A stretch of DNA of 21,081 nt, taken from assembly GCA_015521095.1 (NCBI GenBank), contig WAOU01000114.1:1-21081 (forward strand), written 5' to 3'. The notes beneath the pieces were generated by a model. It did not search any database. It saw nothing but the letters and a program-made list of their open reading frames with translations, and was not told the origin of the DNA. Positions 18,008 through 21,081 of this stretch are shown in pieces. How positions within the stretch are numbered: the stretch's first letter is position 1; each line of letters opens with the position of its first letter. The position numbers were made by a program, and so were the translations under genes. The DNA comes from Desulfurococcales archaeon. GTDB taxonomy: Archaea > Thermoproteota > Thermoprotei_A > Sulfolobales > Acidilobaceae.

Positions 18008-18850
18008 GTGAGGATAGTAGTCGGAATAAAGTGGGTCCCGAACACCCAGGCAGTCAGGTTCGATCCAAAGACAGGAACACTGATAAGAGCAGGAGTCCCC
18101 TCAATAGTCAACCCACACGACTTCCCTGCTATAGAACTTGCACTAAGGCTAAAAGACATGTACGGTGGAGAAGTCATAGCAGTAACAATGGCCCCTCCAT
18201 CAGCAACCCAAGGACTCGAACACGTCCTAGGAATGGGCGTTGACAAGGGAATCCTACTGACAGACAGAAAGTTCGCAGGCGCAGACACACTGGCAACAAG
18301 CTACGTAATAGCAAAAGGCATCGAGAAAATATCAAAAGAAATAGGCCCTGTAGACGTAGCCATATTCGGACACGAGACAATAGACTCCAGCACAGCCCAC
18401 ATCGGTGCACAGGTCGCCAGCTGGCTAGGATGGCCATATGTATACTATGCAAGAGACGCAAAACTAGTCGAAGACGGAAAGCTAAGAGTAGTAAGACAAA
18501 CAGAGAAGGCAGTCGAAGAATACGATGTAAATCTACCAGCAGTCGTTGCCACCGCAATCAAAGCACTTAAACCAAGACCGGTGAGGCTAAGCTACAAGCT
18601 ACGAGCTAAGATAGAGAAACCAATAATCGCCTGGAACATAGAAGACCTAGGCCTTGATCCAAGATGTACAGGCCTCAAAGGATCACCCACAGTAGTAGCA
18701 AACATTACATGGATGCCAGAAGTACCCCGAAAGAAGATAGTATATACTCCAAAGGATCCAAGAGATGCGGCTAGATGGATCCTAAAGCAATTGTTTAGTG
18801 ACGAATCAGTAGCCGGCTTCTTAAAGAAAGCCCTATGGGGTGAGGAGTAA
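18008..18850 (+). CDS. etfB: Electron transfer flavoprotein beta subunit (FixA)
   Basis: EtfB forms a dimer with EtfA and binds AMP or, in bifurcating ETFs, a second FAD that takes electrons from NADH. The sequence shows IKWVPNTQAVRFDP, IVNPHDFPAIELALRL, TMAPPSATQGLEHVLGMG and then LLTDRKFAGADTLATSY; the DR-F-GADT-AT pattern is known as typical of bifurcating EtfB rather than mitochondrial-type EtfB. The beta-subunit signature appears as VRQTEKAVEEYDVNLPAVV. Length is about 280 residues. The GTG at 18008 is chosen because GGGGGTG (17995-18001) ends six bases before it; the GTG within that site would add three residues. The gene ends in TAATG, sharing one base with etfA. In Sulfolobales the two subunits are often fused; here they are separate. 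Confidence 0.94.
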   Translation: MRIVVGIKWVPNTQAVRFDPKTGTLIRAGVPSIVNPHDFPAIELALRLKDMYGGEVIAVTMAPPSATQGLEHVLGMGVDKGILLTDRKFAGADTLATSYVIAKGIEKISKEIGPVDVAIFGHETIDSSTAHIGAQVASWLGWPYVYYARDAKLVEDGKLRVVRQTEKAVEEYDVNLPAVVATAIKALKPRPVRLSYKLRAKIEKPIIAWNIEDLGLDPRCTGLKGSPTVVANITWMPEVPRKKIVYTPKDPRDAARWILKQLFSDESVAGFLKKALWGEE

Positions 18851-19938
18851 TGCCCATGAAGGTGAACTGCGAGAAGCTATGTCCGGACTGGCCATGCGAG
18901 CAGCCAGACGAGTTCAAAGACATATGGGTAGTTATGGAGACAGACGAGCATGGTATCAGCGAAGCAAGCCTACAGATGCTCACGCCAGCAAAGAAAATAC
19001 AGTCAAAGAAGCCTGAAGAGAAAATAGTAGCTGTACTAATAGGACACAACGTTAAACAGTATGCCGAGATACCAATTAAACATGGAGCAGACAAGGTAAT
19101 AGTAGTAGACGATGAGAGACTAAAGACGTATTATCCAAGAGTATATGGCCAAGTAATAGTGGACCTAGCCAAGAAATACAAGCCTGCGGTGATCCTTGTC
19201 TCCGCAACCATGAAAGGTCGAGAAATGGGACCATACATTGCGAACACTCTGAGAACAGGTATCACTGCTGACTGTACAGACTTCGATGTCGATGAAAAGA
19301 CCGGAGACGTCCTCATGATACGACCGCCATTCGCGGCAATAATGCTAGCATATATCAAGACACCGTTTAGAAGACCGCAGATGGGTACTGCAAGACCAAA
19401 CGTCTTCCCAGTACCACCCTACGACGAGAGCAGGACTGGAGAGATCATCGAAGAGAAACTAGAAACCATAATGGATCCAGGAATGCAACTAGTAAACTAC
19501 GTCCCAGTCAAAAGAGAAGAAGTCCTTATCGAGAAAGCAGAGATAATTGTATCCGTAGGTAAAGGAATAGGATCCATGGACGGAGTAAAACTCGCAGAAA
19601 AACTAGCTTCACTACTAGGCGGAGTAGTGGCAGGATCAAGAAAAGCAGTAGACGCAGGTTTCGTCGATCCAGAAAGACAAGTTGGACAGACAGGTAAGAG
19701 CGTGAAACCAGTACTCTACTTCGCAGTAGGAATAAGCGGAGCAGCCCAACACATGCTAGGAGTAAGAGAAGCTGGAAGAATAGTAGCAATAAACATAGAT
19801 CCAGAAGCCCCAATATTCAAACAGTCAGACTACGGAGTAGTAGGAGACTATAGACCAATACTGGAAGCCTTGATCGAAGAACTAGAACAGCTGAAAGAAA
19901 AAGGTCCACAAGCAATAGAAGAACTGTTAAAAGAATAA
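18850..19938 (+). CDS. etfA: Electron transfer flavoprotein alpha subunit (FixB) with cysteine-bearing N-terminus
   Basis: EtfA carries the FAD that exchanges electrons with FixC. The N-terminal alpha/beta domain begins at about residue 24 (DIWVVMETDEHGISEASLQ). The C-terminal FAD domain shows VSVGKGIGSMDG, GSRKAVDAGFVDPERQVGQTG and the family signature PVLYFAVGISGAAQHMLG followed by NIDPEAPIFKQSDYGVVGD. It has 362 residues, slightly long, because of an added N-terminal segment with C7, C11 and C16 (NCEKLCPDWPCEQP). Such a cluster could hold metal or an iron-sulphur centre but has only three cysteines. The ATG overlaps the etfB stop by one base and follows GGTGAGGAG, so the start is secure. 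It is the last gene of the operon. Confidence 0.94.
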   Translation: MPMKVNCEKLCPDWPCEQPDEFKDIWVVMETDEHGISEASLQMLTPAKKIQSKKPEEKIVAVLIGHNVKQYAEIPIKHGADKVIVVDDERLKTYYPRVYGQVIVDLAKKYKPAVILVSATMKGREMGPYIANTLRTGITADCTDFDVDEKTGDVLMIRPPFAAIMLAYIKTPFRRPQMGTARPNVFPVPPYDESRTGEIIEEKLETIMDPGMQLVNYVPVKREEVLIEKAEIIVSVGKGIGSMDGVKLAEKLASLLGGVVAGSRKAVDAGFVDPERQVGQTGKSVKPVLYFAVGISGAAQHMLGVREAGRIVAINIDPEAPIFKQSDYGVVGDYRPILEALIEELEQLKEKGPQAIEELLKE

Positions 19939-19963
19939 AGAATCCATGCACCTATTTCTTACA

Positions 19964-19976
19964 TATTTTTCTTTCC
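19964..19976 (+). terminator. T-rich terminator after the fixCX-etfBA operon
   Basis: atatttttctttc lies about 25 bases after the etfA stop, in the 60-base gap before the convergent B3/B4 gene. Position and composition fit an archaeal intrinsic terminator. Confidence 0.4.
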
Positions 19977-19998
19977 AGACTAAGGCATTGTAAACCAG

Positions 19999-20691
19999 TC
20001 AACAGTTTCTTACTCTGATTACTTCACCAGTCTTCCAATCTAATAGACTCAGTAGCTCGCTAAGGAATCTCAGAGTTTCGACGAGGAGATCATCGGGCAC
20101 GCCTGAAACACCTGCTGCCAAAGCTAAAAGCCTAGTTGTTGTATCCCTGATCATAGTGATCCGGCTATCTCTATGCGGATATAAGTGGAGAACGTTTCCG
20201 TCTGAGTCCACTAGGATTGGTAATCCCTTTTCCAGTACTTCGTCTTTTCCTCCGATAGCATGGAATATTTCCCCGCCCAGCGATACTGTTAAGCGGAGAG
20301 GTAAAGAGGCTTTTTCGATGTCATAAAGTCCTATAGGGACTAGGTATTTTGCGGAGGCAACGTTTCCCATGTCTACAATGGGGCTAATTCTCGGAAATCT
20401 GCCTCTGAGAAGTCTCCTTACAAGGGCTTCACTGCTTGGTCTCGTCTTTGTGGGGTCGATTCCTATTCTCCAGTAGAATTTCCTATACGCTCTGATGATG
20501 GGATCATTCTTTAGCTCTTCTACGGTATATTTGTTCTCAATATGTTCGTGGAGCCCTCGTACTATGTCCTCCCAGTTCTTTGGATACTTCGGAGAGGCAG
20601 GACCTTCTGCCATCATATAATAGGCCTTTATCCCATATTCAGAGGCATCTTTATCTATACAGACAAACATATCCGTGGATCCTCTATTCAT
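19999..20691 (-). CDS. Stand-alone B3/B4 domain protein (PheRS-beta editing-domain relative)
   Basis: A 230-residue protein of the COG3382 type, homologous to the B3/B4 domain that hydrolyses mischarged tRNA in the beta subunit of phenylalanyl-tRNA synthetase. Recognisable segments are AYRKFYWRIGIDPTKTRPSSEALVRR (in two parts, about 68-93), PIVDMGNVASAKYLVPIGLYD (about 104-124), the sheet region LRLTVSLGGEIFHAIGG, and the C-terminal LVDSDGNVLHLYPHRDSRITMIRDTT. The family is thought to act on aminoacyl-tRNA or amino acid analogues in trans, but the substrate is not known to me. The ATG is supported by a ribosome site (GGGAGG, eight to nine bases upstream). It lies downstream of a DUF1614-like membrane protein gene with a 78-base gap that contains an inverted repeat and a TATA-like taatattt. 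Confidence 0.82.
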   Translation of the reverse strand: MNRGSTDMFVCIDKDASEYGIKAYYMMAEGPASPKYPKNWEDIVRGLHEHIENKYTVEELKNDPIIRAYRKFYWRIGIDPTKTRPSSEALVRRLLRGRFPRISPIVDMGNVASAKYLVPIGLYDIEKASLPLRLTVSLGGEIFHAIGGKDEVLEKGLPILVDSDGNVLHLYPHRDSRITMIRDTTTRLLALAAGVSGVPDDLLVETLRFLSELLSLLDWKTGEVIRVRNC

Positions 20692-20741
20692 TCTGCCAGA
20701 CCTCCCAGTATTCTTTGTCTAGGGCACTCTGTCAAATATTA

Positions 20742-20759
20742 GGATCATGGTCGTGATCC
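20742..20759. repeat. Inverted repeat upstream of the B3/B4 gene
   Basis: GGATCA and TGATCC, six bases apart, form a perfect 6-bp inverted repeat. On the - strand it is immediately followed by taatattt, a TATA candidate for the B3/B4 gene, so it lies where BRE or an operator would be. In RNA it could form a short hairpin between the two genes. Confidence 0.4.
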
Positions 20760-20769
20760 CTCAAAGATG

Positions 20770-21081
20770 TCAGATAGTCAACAATAGAGCAAGGAATCCT
20801 GATAGGAATATTCCGTCGAATACGCCTACGCCTCCTATACTTGCGAAACCTGTCTTTAATCTATCCAGGTCTTTCAATAGTCTAAAAACATCAGCGCCCA
20901 ACAAGCTTCCTAGGCTCCCCACACTATATGCTAGGAGACCCGGAATAAGGCCTACTCCGAATAGAAAGGATACAACCATAGCTGCTGTCAATGGAGGGAT
21001 AAGTGCGGGTACTGCGATTCCTACGCCTGGAATAACTCTACTAAACCAAAAGGTGACTATACTGGTAATTAGTACAGCGAC
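20770..21081 (-). CDS. DUF1614-like integral membrane protein, C-terminal part (5' end outside window)
   Basis: The frame is open from the window edge to a TGA at 20770-20772 and gives 103 residues, all hydrophobic with polar turns. Visible features are a helix with VAVLITSIVTFWF, a loop PGVGIAVPALIPP, then FLFGVGLIPGLLAYSVGSLGSLLGAD and the terminal SIGGVGVFDGIFLSGFLALLLTI-type ending (here ASIGG). The GADV, GG-G-FDGIF and Pro-rich loops match what I recall of DUF1614 membrane proteins, whose function is unknown. A TTG at 20991 is not needed as a start because the frame continues upstream. The gene is followed by the B3/B4 gene on the same strand. Confidence 0.7.
   Translation of the reverse strand, partial: VAVLITSIVTFWFSRVIPGVGIAVPALIPPLTAAMVVSFLFGVGLIPGLLAYSVGSLGSLLGADVFRLLKDLDRLKTGFASIGGVGVFDGIFLSGFLALLLTI

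Overview
The window reads as a chromosome segment of a hyperthermophilic archaeon, most likely a crenarchaeon (Thermoproteota) of Desulfurococcales-like type. The signs are the archaeal-only amidotransferase GatDE, a RIO2 kinase, the archaeal type of S-adenosylmethionine synthetase, a tungsten-type aldehyde:ferredoxin oxidoreductase, archaeal TATA boxes, GGAGGTG-like ribosome binding sites with frequent GTG/TTG starts, and codon use rich in AGA/AGG and ATA. The genus is not readable from the sequence. Genes are tightly packed; no gap without a gene exceeds about 285 bases, and no tRNA, rRNA, CRISPR array or insertion sequence was seen.

Positions 1-5387 (all + strand): the basic tail of an unidentified protein, then gatD-gatE (glutaminyl-tRNA formation from Glu-tRNA), a GC-rich intergenic island that may encode a small structured RNA, and pyrG (CTP synthase). 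Positions 5470-6100: a small winged-helix regulator on the - strand and an AT-rich divergent promoter region. Positions 6101-9055: RIO2 kinase coupled to a DUF460/COG2433 protein (RNase H-fold domain plus coiled coil), suggesting a link to ribosome biogenesis. Positions 9067-12174 (- strand): S-adenosylmethionine synthetase, a signal-peptide/C-terminal-anchor surface protein rich in N-glycosylation sequons, and a small three-helix membrane protein. Positions 12319-14328 (+): RqcH/NFACT, a ribosome quality-control factor, which shares a CTAG stop tetranucleotide with the convergent aldehyde:ferredoxin oxidoreductase.

Positions 14325-19938 are the metabolic centrepiece: an aldehyde:ferredoxin oxidoreductase on the - strand, divergent from a four-gene electron-transfer-flavoprotein operon fixC-fixX-etfB-etfA on the + strand. 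EtfB carries the DR-F-GADT-AT signature associated with bifurcating ETFs, so the set could exchange electrons between NADH, ferredoxin and a quinone; the neighbouring AOR produces reduced ferredoxin. Whether the two units work together is inference from position. Positions 19999-21081 (- strand): a stand-alone B3/B4 domain protein (related to the editing domain of PheRS beta) downstream of a DUF1614-like membrane protein that runs off the window edge.

Nothing here is a wholly unrecognised multi-gene system. The most worthwhile leads are the RNA candidate at 3641-3710, the RIO2-DUF460 pair, the AOR/ETF module with an unusual cysteine-bearing EtfA N-terminus, and the repeated pattern of in-frame GTG codons inside ribosome binding sites.
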